In this document: piece by piece, positions 23,806-33,226 of the stretch
How positions within the stretch are numbered: the first letter of the stretch is position 1
How the letters are laid out: each line of letters starts with the position of its first letter
NCBI RefSeq assembly: GCF_000213175.1
Contig: NW_009799179.1
Span: forward strand, 8,555,151-8,619,150
DNA length: 64,000 bases
From: Neurospora tetrasperma FGSC 2508
Lineage: Eukaryota > Ascomycota > Sordariomycetes > Sordariales > Sordariaceae
Reading direction: 5' to 3'
Translations under genes and position numbers: made by a program
Notes under the pieces: model-generated
Told to the model about the DNA's origin: nothing
Database searches by the model: none
The model's input: only the letters and a program-made list of their open reading frames with translations

Positions 23806-24036
23806 CTATTCGTCTTCGCCCTGTCCGGCTTCATCGCCATTTTCATGTCCGCCCAAACGATTGAGAACTTGCACGAGAACCATGCTGTGAAATAAATGTC
23901 TCATCGTTCCAGACGTACAGCCCTGTACGCAAGCACCCTGTTCGCAGAGTAAATTCCATAGGCTTACGCCTCTGCTCTGTTGTCGGTAATCAGCTTCTTA
24001 ACTTGTTCGAGCAGACAGGCATGTTGGTGAGATAAA
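23806..24036 (-). pseudogene. Microexon-family relic, copy C (last exon only)
   Basis: The minus strand reads L-L-E-Q-V-K-K-L-I-T-D, then runs into TAA. One added base near 23980-23985 would move it to the frame S-L-W-N-L-L-C-E-Q-G-A, then M-R-H-L-F-H-S-M-V-L-V-Q-V-L and a TAG at 23806. It is closest to copy B, 100 bp away, and to relic D. No convincing exons 1 and 2 are present. It differs from an intact last exon by a single base, so it may be young. Confidence 0.6.
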
Positions 24037-24137
24037 TGCAAAAAAAGATATTGCTAGGCCATTATCTCCCAACATCCAAGCACTGTTCGGATGCTCATGC
24101 AACTTTGCTAGTCAACCTCAAGGATTTTGCGTTCTGC

Positions 24138-24546
24138 CTATTTGTTGTCGCTCCGTTGAGTTTCGCCGCCAGTTTCGCCCAAGCATCTCAAGACTTGGAC
24201 GAGAACCATGCAATGGAATAAGTAGACCATCGTTCCAGGCGTACTGCCACGCACGTGTGCACCCTGCTCGTACAGCAGATCCCAAAGGCTGACGCCCCCA
24301 TTCTGGCGGTCCCTAACAAGCTGTCTGGTTTGTTCTAGGAGACTGACACTCGGATCATAATCTAGGTAAAGAAAAGACGTCAACACCAACCGCAAAGACA
24401 TAGCTCAAGAGTATTTGGCCTTGTGGCACCAGAATGGAAGCGTGGATTTCACCTTACCGGAATCAAAGGAGATGTGTCTGACGGCGCGTTAGCTTGAGAC
24501 CATGAAATGGCTAATTGTTGACTGGAATGATGAACACTTACGGCAT
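24138..24546 (-). CDS. Small microexon-family protein, copy B
   Basis: Three exons are read: 24546-24542 (ATGCC), 24477-24458 (20 nt) and 24361-24138, giving 82 residues. Introns are 64 nt (GTAAGT...TCAG) and 96 nt (GTAAGG...CTAG). The protein starts M-P-H-I-S-F-D-S-D-Y-D-P and continues with S-L-L-E-Q-T-R-Q-L-V-R-D, L-L-Y-E-Q, V-R-G and Y-L-F-H-C-M-V-L-V-Q-V-L, ending in a polar tail. It shares motif order and intron phases with copy A. The unlinked-looking ATG is supported by donor, acceptor and frame together, and by its repetition across copies. Function is unknown. Confidence 0.68.
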
Positions 24547-25146
24547 GTTTACATGTACTGTATCGAAATCTGTCCTCTTAGGAAGTGACTGGGGTTTTCT
24601 TGTCTGTGGTGGTGTGTGCGAATGGTCTTGAATGTGGTATATAGGTACCTGTTAGAGGGCAAGGTCAGACACTTATGCAGCGAATCGTAGAAAAACGCGG
24701 AGGGCACTGAAAGACCAAGAAAGCGGGGAGCCCTTGCAGAAAATGTAGTCATTTCGGGCATCAAGGTTCGGTTTCCTGGCAGGAAACCTTGGTATTCTTC
24801 TCCATCAATGTAGTTCACTGAATATCGGTACACCATGTAGTCCAAGTTTGCGGTGGTCCTTGATTGAAAGTCCAAACAGGCAGATGGACCAGATATAGAT
24901 ATCAGTCACAGGTAAGAGAGGCCCGAGCAAGATTTAAGGAGAGTGCTCCAGGCAGACAATGCAGCGAGATAAGGATGATTAGCCAGAAATAACAGAAAAC
25001 TTAGCTCATGATTTGCCAGAAGAGATATTATGACTAACCAGGAGCCCCCATTATGCGTGGATCGAGTTTGCCCCTTAACCTATCCCCATTGGAATACCTA
25101 AACCAGAGGCCATGCGGAGGACGTGATCCCTATTGTCACGGTGTCC
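24547..25146. other. Spacer between copies B and E
   Basis: This is the presumed promoter of copy B and 3' region of copy E. A minus-strand frame at 24549-24875 has no resemblance to the family or to any domain I know and was not called. Confidence 0.4.
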
Positions 25147-25630
25147 TTACAGATACTGCAGGAGCTGACCGACCGATGTTAAGTAACCAGGCATCTCAAG
25201 CTCCGTTACAATAACGCTGTGGAACAGCCAGAGTGAAGTATGGTGCGGGCTCTTGTCACGCAGGTCTTTCTGTTCCTCGAGAAGAGTGGCACGAGTGGCG
25301 CCGGCGTCTAGAGCCTTTTGGATCAGCTCAACGGCTTGAAAGACAAGAGATATTTTAGAGTCCCAATCTACGAGACATTCGATGGTCAGTAAATGGGTTG
25401 CCATATTGAGAATAAAAGGGAGAAGAACTAAGAACATCGAGGGGTCTGCTTGCTGACAACCATAGAGCAGACTTAGATCGTGCACATTGGGGAAACCCTG
25501 AGCAAAGCAGACGATTTATTGCGTACTAACCGCGGGTAAACTCGATCAAGCTGAGGATATTGGATCAGTACGATGTTCGAAGAATCTCGCAAGACCTACA
25601 AGAAGAGAAGAATTGTGATACGTACGCCAT
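25147..25630 (-). CDS. Small microexon-family protein, copy E
   Basis: Three exons are read: 25630-25626 (ATGGC), 25550-25531 (20 nt) and 25367-25147, giving 81 residues. Introns are 75 nt (GTACGT...CTCAG) and 163 nt (GTTAGT...CGTAG). The protein starts M-A-L-I-E-F-T-R-D-W-D-S, with a helix F-Q-A-V-E-L-I-Q-K-A-L, then A-T-L-L-E-E-Q, L-R-D-K and S-L-W-L-F-H-S-V-I-V-T-E-L-E. The last motif is the best conserved C-terminal block and is shared with F, G and the orphaned end of H. Function is unknown. Confidence 0.7.
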
Positions 25631-27109
25631 GTTGAACACTCTGGTTTGTGTGCAAGAAACAAGAGAACGCGAAAAGTTCGGGTTGGGTGACAGTCAAGAA
25701 TCGACTAATTGAAGTCTCGGTGATACTGAGGAAATGCCGAGATAAGTCATTGTATAAAATGGATGCAAACTGGATATGAATGCAAGAAACAACGGAAATA
25801 GGTACCACAACACAGCAAGCCTGAGGTAAGGTACAGACCCTTGATTACTTTCCACTTCCCATATACTTCCATGAGCATGATTCCTTCCTTGTGAAAGACT
25901 CGATTTTCATCACTTGCACTTTCCACCCGAGTATTTATGGGCCGGGGAATGTGGGAGAAGATCCCATGGGTGTAGATAAGTAACCTGTGGACGTGTGCCC
26001 GTATATGAAGCCTTAGCGGCCACGATGAGTTGGGAAGCTTTTTTGTCTCCTGCCTACGCTCTCGTAATAATACCATCATCGATTATTCCATTCCCTGGCG
26101 GTTATCCCAAGAATCTCAGTCAGCTCTAATACCGCTGATCCTGCTGATGTCTTCTGCAAGCCCGGCTTCCACTTGGTTCTCCTCGAGCCTTCACCTTCCG
26201 CGCATACCGGATATCTTTCCACACGTCGATGCTTGGTCGCTGGGGTCCCGCCCAACTACCCTGGCCATAACTCCCATCTGTCTCCCCGTGCCCCTTGCAC
26301 ACTTTGCATGGGCCGGTTGAACAACCACATGCCATCGCAACTACCTTGTGCAGTAGTACCTGTGGTGCACCTGCTATAGCTTTGCCAGACAGAATGCCTG
26401 TCTCATCGATCGCCACAGGCTCAACCCCCCAATGCTGCCTGCTGTAGTTAAGGTCATGTAGAGGTATGTATTACTGCATCCCTAGAGGACACCTCCCTAT
26501 TGTGTTTAGCTAAGTCTTGCCTACTTGCCCCAATCGTCAATCTCTAGCAGTATTTCCTACCAATTGGGCTACCGATGGTAGGTAGGCTGTGCCGAGTAGA
26601 GCCTCAGATTGCAACTGCTCCTTGAGTTCTTCCACCACACATGCTGAAAGAGCCACCTCAGAGATTGAGCGGCACTTGTCGCTCTTAGACCGCAGAACAA
26701 GGAAAAGAAAAGGCGATTTAAAGAAGCAAATCTTAACAGAAAGAAATACGACAAGAAAAAGCATGGCAAAACAACAAATCCAGGAAACAAGGGGGAATTG
26801 GCACAAAGAAGACGAAGGAGAGCTTATGTTTTTTGATGCGAACACAAACGATGGAAAAACGAGAGCGAGAAGCCTCGCTCTATTCCGGCCGTCCTGTTGA
26901 AATGTAGCGAGCAACGTATCGATATACGTTCCTTTCACTCCCTCGACTCATCTGTGGGAGATCTGGGAATTTGGCATCAAGCAATACATCCAGGGAAGAA
27001 ACTTCGCGTGGGCTTGGATCTTTTCAGCGACTATCACGTCAGTCTCAGTCGCTGAAGATATCTCGATCGCTAGAACCGGATTCTTACCACATCAATACGC
27101 GCAACTCGC
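25631..27109. other. Spacer between copies E and F
   Basis: No gene is called. A minus-strand frame ending near 26537 includes C-V-V-E-E-L-K-E-Q, faintly like the family's C-terminal block, but exons 1-2 and the D-W-D motif are absent. The region otherwise looks non-coding. Confidence 0.35.
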
Positions 27110-27491
27110 CTACAGCCGACCCTCCAGTTCCACCACAACAGCATTGTAAAACATCCAAGGGATGTTGAGGTTGGTTTGAGCCGCCCTCAAACACCGCTGC
27201 TCTACGAGCAGCGCATGGGTGTCGGCGCCGATCGCCAGACAGTGGTCCACGAGACTTTTGGCCTGCCAGACCAAAGGCCATTGGTAGGACCAGTCTAGCA
27301 GAAGAGGAGATACTTGATTAGTCGTGGGTCATAGAAACGGGAAGACGTGGTGTTGGAGCGAGTCGGGCATTCCCAGGTCTGTTGCTTACCCCTCTCGAAT
27401 TCGATCCACCTGGAGGCAGAGTTAGGTTTGTTCTTGCTGTTTGGGAATGGGTTGGAGGTTTGGAAAGGGCAGGTTCAGTTACTTACGCCAT
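27110..27491 (-). CDS. Small microexon-family protein, copy F
   Basis: Three exons are read: 27491-27487 (ATGGC), 27409-27390 (20 nt) and 27294-27110, giving 69 residues, the shortest intact copy. Introns are 77 nt (GTAAGT...CCAG) and 95 nt (GTAAGC...CTAG). The protein starts M-A-W-I-E-F-E-R-D-W-S-Y, with V-W-Q-A-K-S-L-V, A-L-L-V-E-Q, L-R-A-A and W-M-F-Y-N-A-V-V-V-E-L-E. It ends five residues after the conserved block, which suggests that this block is the true end of the core fold and that longer tails are dispensable. Function is unknown. Confidence 0.7.
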
Positions 27492-28564
27492 TGTACTAAA
27501 GGGTGAAAAGACTGCTGGTAGATTGTTCGTGGCTGTTTTGTTTGTGGACTCGAAAGCAGAAAATCATAAGGAAGAAATTTTCCGAGGTCGAAAGTGCCGT
27601 GTGAAGTCCTTTCCTCGATGATCAAAGGCAACGAACAGTCATATTAATAGAAAGGGGAAGGGTGACAGAGAAAGGAGGATGGACACGTCCATGCCAGATA
27701 CAGGGTATTCAAATTTTGTGTCTGAGGGTCAAAAAATGGCTGTCGTATTGTTTGTCTCCATCCGAAACTCGGGCGCTCAGGTCGGGGTTCTGGAAACGAT
27801 CCGACTTCGGACACTCAAAGTTTTGAAGCACTCTTTTGCCAACTACTGGCGAAACGATGACACAATAGGAATGAGCTTATTCGAGCAAGCGTATTGACCT
27901 TTGTTTTTTTTTTACAGATTTTGCACAAGGCGAAACCGTATTTTTGTTGACACTTGACCATTGTCATGTGAAAAGATCGGCCCAGGGAGCGCCAAGCCAA
28001 TGTCGAATTTTTAAGGGGGAAAGAGCGAAAGAAGGGGCACACACCAAGTAAACAACCTGGACTCTAGAAGCGTGAAAGAACCAAAATTCGGATGACAGTG
28101 ACGTGGGACCTTTTGTTCGCTTCAAACGACTGATGTACATATTTGTGTGAAGCATAATCTCACACCCGAGGAGTGAAGGCAATTGAAAAATCCAGGTGAG
28201 GATTTTTACCGAATTCGATAAACACTAATGTCGCGCGCAAAAGGATTTGTGTCCTTTCATCTCAACCAACTTCTAATTCTCGCTGTGGATGATGTGACGG
28301 TAGGAAGGCGCGTCCATTATTTGACCTATTACTGCTTACACATATCCGGTGGAGTATTCACAAGCGAACGCAATTGGGAAGAGAACATTGAGGAAACGAC
28401 AATGGAAGATGCGGAAAATAATTGAATCTCGCTATGCCATGCCCAAGGTATCTATGTGGCCGTGAGGCAAGTGTGTGTGTGTATGTGTAGGTGAAGAAGC
28501 TGTTCCTCTGATTTTGGTTTGCCAACACGAGGGCAAAATCCACCAACTTCCTTGCATCCTCCAT
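27492..28564. other. Spacer between copies F and G
   Basis: No gene is supported. A short imperfect GT tract lies at about 28470-28490, just beyond the 3' end of copy G. Confidence 0.4.
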
Positions 28565-29377
28565 CTAAAACATAACGCAGCGCGCTCTTTGATCATTGTT
28601 AGTGCGGCCGGTCGACGTTGGGAGCTGTGATGGTGTTCCCTTGCGGGTGGTGGAGAGGACCGGATTCTGTTCAAGCCTGAAAATGATGGCTGTGTAAAAG
28701 TGAAACTCCGGCGACTGCACATCGGGTGCATGTCTCCAGATGTCACTCAACGGTCCGTCGCGATCGTCGTGCCCTGGAATTTGTCGAACCTTTGCCTTCT
28801 CTCTAAGGATCAGTTGCTCGATCAAGAGTTCTGACCGATCGAATCCTTGGGCGAGACGGTCTTGCACCAAGCGGCGAGCTTGGTCATGCATGTTGGCAGT
28901 GGGGTCGAAGTCTGTGTAGAGAACAAAAAACCAGTCAGTTCGGGTTACAGATTACCACGACCAATAGGCAAACATCTGGAAAAAACAAAGACTAAACAAA
29001 ACATATGCCTACCCTGTTCGAAAGAGATGCACCTGGCAAAATAGAATGTCAGCGTTGGTGGTCCCATGAAGCAGGATAAATACTGGGGAAGAGAAAAGCA
29101 CTTACGGTTCCTTGGGTGTCTCATCTATGGGAGTGTCAGGTGTAGACGGGAGACTCTCTTCCGACACGAAAGTGGGCGTTGTGGAGGGAGTTGATTCGGC
29201 CACGACAGTGGTCGTGGTGGAAAGAGTCCGTTCAGCCTCGGGAGTTGTAGCTGGAGTGGGAGGACTCCGTTCAGATCCACGCGGAGTATGGTGGTCATAC
29301 TCAGTCATGGCGAATGATGAGTTTCCACTTTGGGACGGCATATGATGGTAAAGTGATGGTGGAGTGGTTCCGGACAT
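28565..29377 (-). CDS. Microexon-family protein with N-terminal extension, copy G
   Basis: Three exons are read: 29377-29106, 29033-29014 (20 nt) and 28911-28565, giving 212 residues. Introns are 72 and 102 nt. Here exon 1 is long and encodes about 90 residues rich in Thr, Pro, Ser and Glu (predicted disordered). The microexon joins it to the family core: C-I-S-F-E-Q-D-F-D-P, M-H-D-Q-A-R-R-L-V-Q-D-R-L, L-L-I-E-Q, then an insert of roughly 20 residues before F-H-F-Y-T-A-I-I-F-R-L-E and a 35-residue basic tail. Phase 2 and phase 1 introns are kept exactly. The extension may be a gain in this copy or the ancestral state lost in the five-base versions; copy H also has an extended exon 1. Confidence 0.72.
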
Positions 29378-30151
29378 GATCGTTGGATCGAAAGTAGCAA
29401 AGATAAATAACTGCTGGTTTATGGATTGTTGAAAGCGAAGAGAGAGAGATAAGTGACTGAGCGGTGGTGGATAGAGGGAAGGGAAGAAGACATGAAGGGC
29501 TCTGAAAGAAGAACATTTAAATACTGCCCGGATTTAATATCGGTGCAGAATCAGTGCCCGCTGCATATCCTCTGCTGTGCCGGAGGTCGGACTTCCATTC
29601 AATGCAGGTCAAATAAATGGCTAAGAGAAGGACAGATCGTGCATGTATCTGGAATCCAAAAATTATTTTCCCTTTTTTTTGCTGCAGGGCATCATGTAGA
29701 GTAATTGCTGCACGCTGTGTGAGGCACTTCAAGTAGCTAATAAGACCGAACTACTGTTTCTCTTGCGAATTTCATCGAAAATGTGTCTGGTCGAAAAGAA
29801 GATGAAAGGCAACTTGGAACGTCGCTGCCGTAGCTTGCCCTTGTCCAAATGCAAGAGAGAGCACAAGGCCATGCAGTATGAAATACTCAGCGGGGATGAT
29901 AACGAGCTTCTAGGCGAAGAAGGAACGGGAAAAGGGGCACAAACCAAAGGAGAAGCGGAAAGAGACAAAGTTGGCCGGAAATCTCGCGTCGTGCATTGCA
30001 AGGTCAAATGCGTCCGAAGCCCGCATGCATCCGAAGATCCAAAACTGTGGTGGTTATCGGACTCCGTATCTTAAGCCGCATACCTAGAGGTAAATACGTC
30101 GTCGTGGAGTTGGATCGGCCGAATATCGATTTCACGTGTCTCGCCAGGACC
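29378..30151. other. Spacer upstream of copy G
   Basis: This is the presumed promoter of copy G. A + strand frame (29763-30074) is basic and low in complexity, with no family match; it was not called. Confidence 0.4.
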
Positions 30152-30247
30152 CTAGTTTCCGTCAGAACCCCCCGCCTGATCTTTATGGCAGCGGATGCGG
30201 TTCCAATATTCCAATTCGAAGGTGATCGCGTTGTGGCAGAGGGACGT
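30152..30247 (-). pseudogene. Orphaned original 3' end of copy H
   Basis: Read on the minus strand from 30247, the frame gives T-S-L-C-H-N-A-I-T-F-E-L-E-Y-W-N and continues to TAG at 30152, 31 residues in all. The block matches the family's C-terminal motif (compare S-L-W-L-F-H-S-V-I-V-T-E-L-E in copy E). If the element at 30250-30562 and one TA are set aside, this piece follows copy H in frame with no other change. It is therefore the displaced end of H and is now untranslated. Confidence 0.7.
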
Positions 30248-30249
30248 TA

Positions 30250-30562
30250 CCGTATAGACTCGGGGCGTTGATTTTTAACTTCCAGGGAAATCAAACATAA
30301 TCTGTGAGGATACTGCCCGATTATGTGCATTTTATGCCCATCAAATTAAGTGGGGGAGACGTGCTGCCACCCCGGATCACTGTAAACTCGATTCTTCCAA
30401 ATCCTGCCTTTTCACACCTATCTTTCCAAGGGCGCTGGAGGGTGGAGACATTCAAATCACCGTCTTGCATAGGATTTTTGGTGGGCATGAATGTTGCAGT
30501 ATGCTAACTGTTTATGCCTGGTTTCCCTGGAAGTTAAAAATCAACGCCCCGAGTCTATACGG
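30250..30562. mobile_element. MITE-like element with TA target duplication, inserted in copy H
   Basis: The left end (30250-30290) and right end (30522-30562) are perfect inverted repeats of 41 bp starting CCGTATAGACTCGGGG. The next ten bases inward are also similar and differ by C/T and G/A changes. Each end is flanked by TA (30248-30249 and 30563-30564). Size, TA duplication and lack of coding capacity fit a non-autonomous Tc1/mariner-type element. The roughly 230-bp centre has no gene. It sits inside the last exon of copy H. Confidence 0.72.
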
Positions 30563-31052
30563 TAGTGTTTCTACCGGGCCCGCGTCTCTGTATTCACGCT
30601 GCTCCCTCGTAACGCCGTTGTGCTGATTCCCACCCCGCTCCAAGCCCTGATAAAAAACGTGGCTTGCACGCAGGGACAAGTATGTGCGCCCCAATCTAGA
30701 GAAAGTAGTTTCAACCTGTGTCAGAGGATGTTGCGCGTCTTGAATCAGGGCAATGAAGGTGGCGTTAGTGTACAAAGGGTTTCCTCTCTTGCACAGCCTC
30801 GGGGACTTGAAAAGAAACTCACCGCAACTAAAGCTCATATAACTGAAGGCGAGTTAGCATATGATCAAATCAAAGTGTCTGAACCGTAGCAAGATACTTC
30901 CATACTTACGGGCAACTAAGAATTGGAGGATTGGGGTTGCCTGGCACCTCTTGATCTCTTGCAGTATCAACAAGTTCACGGAGTGAGCGGGAAGTCAAAA
31001 GTGAGCAATCACAAGACAAGGAAGGAGAAGTTAAATAGAAAGGAGTATTCAT
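30512..31052 (-). CDS. Microexon-family protein, copy H, C-terminus replaced by a transposon end
   Basis: Three exons are read: 31052-30910 (143 nt), 30842-30823 (20 nt) and 30738-30512, giving 129 residues. Introns are 67 nt (GTAAGT...TTCAG) and 84 nt (GTGAGT...CAAG). Exon 1 encodes a 47-residue leader without family resemblance. The microexon gives P-Y-M-S-F-S-C, followed by D-A-Q-H-P-L-T-Q and later R-E-Q-R-E-Y-R-D. From the Leu before P-Y-R-L-G-A-L-I-F, the sequence is the inverted repeat of the inserted element, which also supplies the stop. The conserved F/H-x2-V-I-x-x-E-L-E block has been lost to the far side of the element. Splice sites remain intact, so a shortened protein could still be made. 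Confidence 0.6.
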
Positions 31053-32249
31053 CAAGAGCTTAGGTGCTCATCCTCCCATGTGTGTATCATCACCTAGTGA
31101 GCAAGAGACAAGTCATCAGTGACTCAGTCTGAAAAAAAAGACAAATGTTTTCGCTTGTTCATGCGTGTTTGCCACTGACTGTCTCACTCCCAGTTGACGA
31201 AGCCTGAAGCAACAATTTGCGTGTGACCGTTCAAGTCCCGATCCTCAAGAATGACATTTGTATCTCAAACTTTATCCAACAACTCTGCTTGGCGGAGTCA
31301 AAGGCGTGTCAAAGCCATGATCGGGGACCAGAATCTTCTCTCCCAAAATCATGTAGGACTATGACATCGATGAGTGTCGCGGTAAAAGAGAATGGTATGC
31401 CTTACGCAATGAAGGAGCAAGTCCTCGGTAGTCGACAGCTATATCTTTCAAGACCAAGATACGTTGTTCTGTTATGCCAATAACCTTGACGCCAACGCGG
31501 AGATTTGGTTGAGGGCACAACTGTGCTTATGTCGTCCATTTCTGATGTGGCGATTTATTGGGCCTCCAGATTGACAAACATTTCTGGGAAGACGGCATTC
31601 CTAGCCCAGGAGTTGACTGGCAAAGTGCTTTCCAGGTCCAAGAATCATCCAGCACAGCATCAAGACCGCCAGCTGGCAGCAAGGCAGCATAATTCGTACT
31701 TTTTTTCTTGCCTTCCAGACACTGCGCCTATCGATACAAGCCCTCAGAGTCCGCGACCCTCTGCATTTCATCCCGTCCCATCCCTAAGGTCCCAGCCCCA
31801 TGCACCAGGCTCCAGGCAGGAACCTACATCTGTAGGGCACCATATAAGGTCCGATACCAGACCCCAATACCAGAACGGGGCCCAGTGGTTGTATGGCCCA
31901 GTGGTTCCGTTCGTGAAAACATTGCCGGTGTGCGTGGCACCCGTGGTACAGTTTTCGTAGGTCGCTGACTGGAGGATTGTGGTTCGTTCCACAAGCTCAA
32001 CAGGGCTTCTGAGCTTTTTGCCGGATTTATCGCACTCAACGCCGATTAGAAATGTTTCGGACGTGCATTTTGGACTTTTCTGTTTCTTTTGCAAACTTGT
32101 ATGGGTTTCTCATTGGTTTTTTGACCGGGATATCGGCGGTTCCCAAAGGGTTGAGCTGCACCCCCCACACTCTTGTCGACCCCTCCCTTCCTGCTCTTCT
32201 ACTGCTCAGTGACGGACAGGCAGAGCGTTGAGAATGCCTTTAAGTGCTG
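31053..32249. other. Intergenic stretch between copy H and hydrolase relic
   Basis: No gene is supported. Frames at 31505-31968 (+) and 31768-32094 (-) overlap each other and have no recognisable motifs; they may be debris of a longer gene. Confidence 0.35.
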
Positions 32250-33226
32250 TCAAGTCCAAGCCACGACACCCGATTTTTTACCCGTGAGGTATGCATTGCT
32301 AATGGCAGTCTTGATTTTTCTTTTTCCACAACCGGCCTGTGACCAGATTTCGTCCTTTGGCCCATTGAACTTGACCAGGTTGCGATGGTTGCGGGTTAGG
32401 CCTAGTTCCTCGTAGCCATCAAGCGTTGCTGACTCTTCGGTGACAAAATCTTTGATCCTTGAGGAAAAACGAAACTGGCAAATTTGAGCAGGGGTACCAT
32501 TTCGGCGAGGTTGATCGGTTGCTCTTCGTAAGAGCAGAAGACGTGGATCTTGGGAGAGAGCTTGGTAACCAAGGTGGCAAACTCTTTTAGGACAGCCTTG
32601 AGATAACTGTTTCTCAGAGTCATGTCTTCCAACGACTTGGAGGCTACTGCACCAAAGGTCTGATATTTCTCGGCGAGGGGAGAGAACATGACAGCGGTAG
32701 AAGCAATGGTAGCATCCTTGAGAGGAGTTCCGAAGAAGATGACGGCGGAAATGGCTTCAAACATGACGGGGTACAGCTCGCGGCCCGTATCAGCATAAGC
32801 TACTGCCTTCGCGATGATCAGACCTCCCAAGCTGTGTGCAGTAAGCACAATAGGCCGGTTTCTGCAGGTCTGTGAAAGGGGATTGTTAGTAGAAGACCGC
32901 GAAGGCACAGGTCTGAGCAACAACCATTCTCTTGGCTTTCAAGCATGTCAAGATGGTGTGGGTGACGTTATTCATGGACTGCTTGACCTTGTAGTCACCA
33001 AACCAGACCGATTCGTGCATGTAGAGCAGGATTCTAGCCTTGGGTAAATCCTTGACGATGCCGTCATCTTTGTCGGTGGCCCAGTTGAACTCGGACTTTT
33101 CATTTCCAGACTCCCAGCTTTTTCGGGGTGGGCGCCGAGACCGAGGACTAGAACGATATCAATAACGAAATCGTCAGGGGTTTGTTGTTTCGGGGTGGTC
33201 GAGCTGCTAGATGCTCTGCAAGACAT
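32250..33226 (-). pseudogene. Broken alpha/beta-hydrolase domain of the fungal NLR-associated type
   Basis: From ATG 33226 the frame reads V-L-G-L-G-A-H-P-E-K, then loses phase at an A5 run (33119-33123). In the next frame come F-N-W-A-T-D-K-D-D-G-I, the phrase K-A-R-I-L-L-Y-M-H-E-S-V-W and a likely 55-nt intron (32924-32870, branch CTAAC). The nucleophile motif A-H-S-L-G-G-L-I-I-A-K-A and F-F-G-T-P-L follow. Phase is lost again at a T5 run (32465-32469), after which E-E-S-A-T-L, T-R-N-H-R-N-L-V-K-F and G-P-K-D-E-I-W complete the domain before a stop at 32250. This serine-hydrolase module commonly precedes NACHT, NB-ARC or repeat domains in Sordariomycete incompatibility-type receptors. No such domain follows here. 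One extra base at each run would restore the frame, so it is either a truncated pseudogene or misread. Confidence 0.7.

Noticed and set aside
24549-24875. Minus-strand frame upstream of copy B
   Set aside because: Lies in the expected promoter of copy B and shows no similarity to the family or to any known domain.
26537-26938. Minus frame with C-V-V-E-E-L-K-E-Q resembling the small-family C-terminal block
   Set aside because: No D-W-D motif, microexon or start exon; most of the frame is hydrophobic low complexity.
29996-30271. + strand frame of 91 codons ending in the left arm of the MITE-like element
   Set aside because: It is the reverse strand of the orphaned copy H end plus part of the element's inverted repeat; the minus-strand reading explains the sequence better.
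31505-32094. Overlapping + and - frames between copy H and the hydrolase relic
   Set aside because: Neither strand shows motifs or splice structure; cannot be told from chance.
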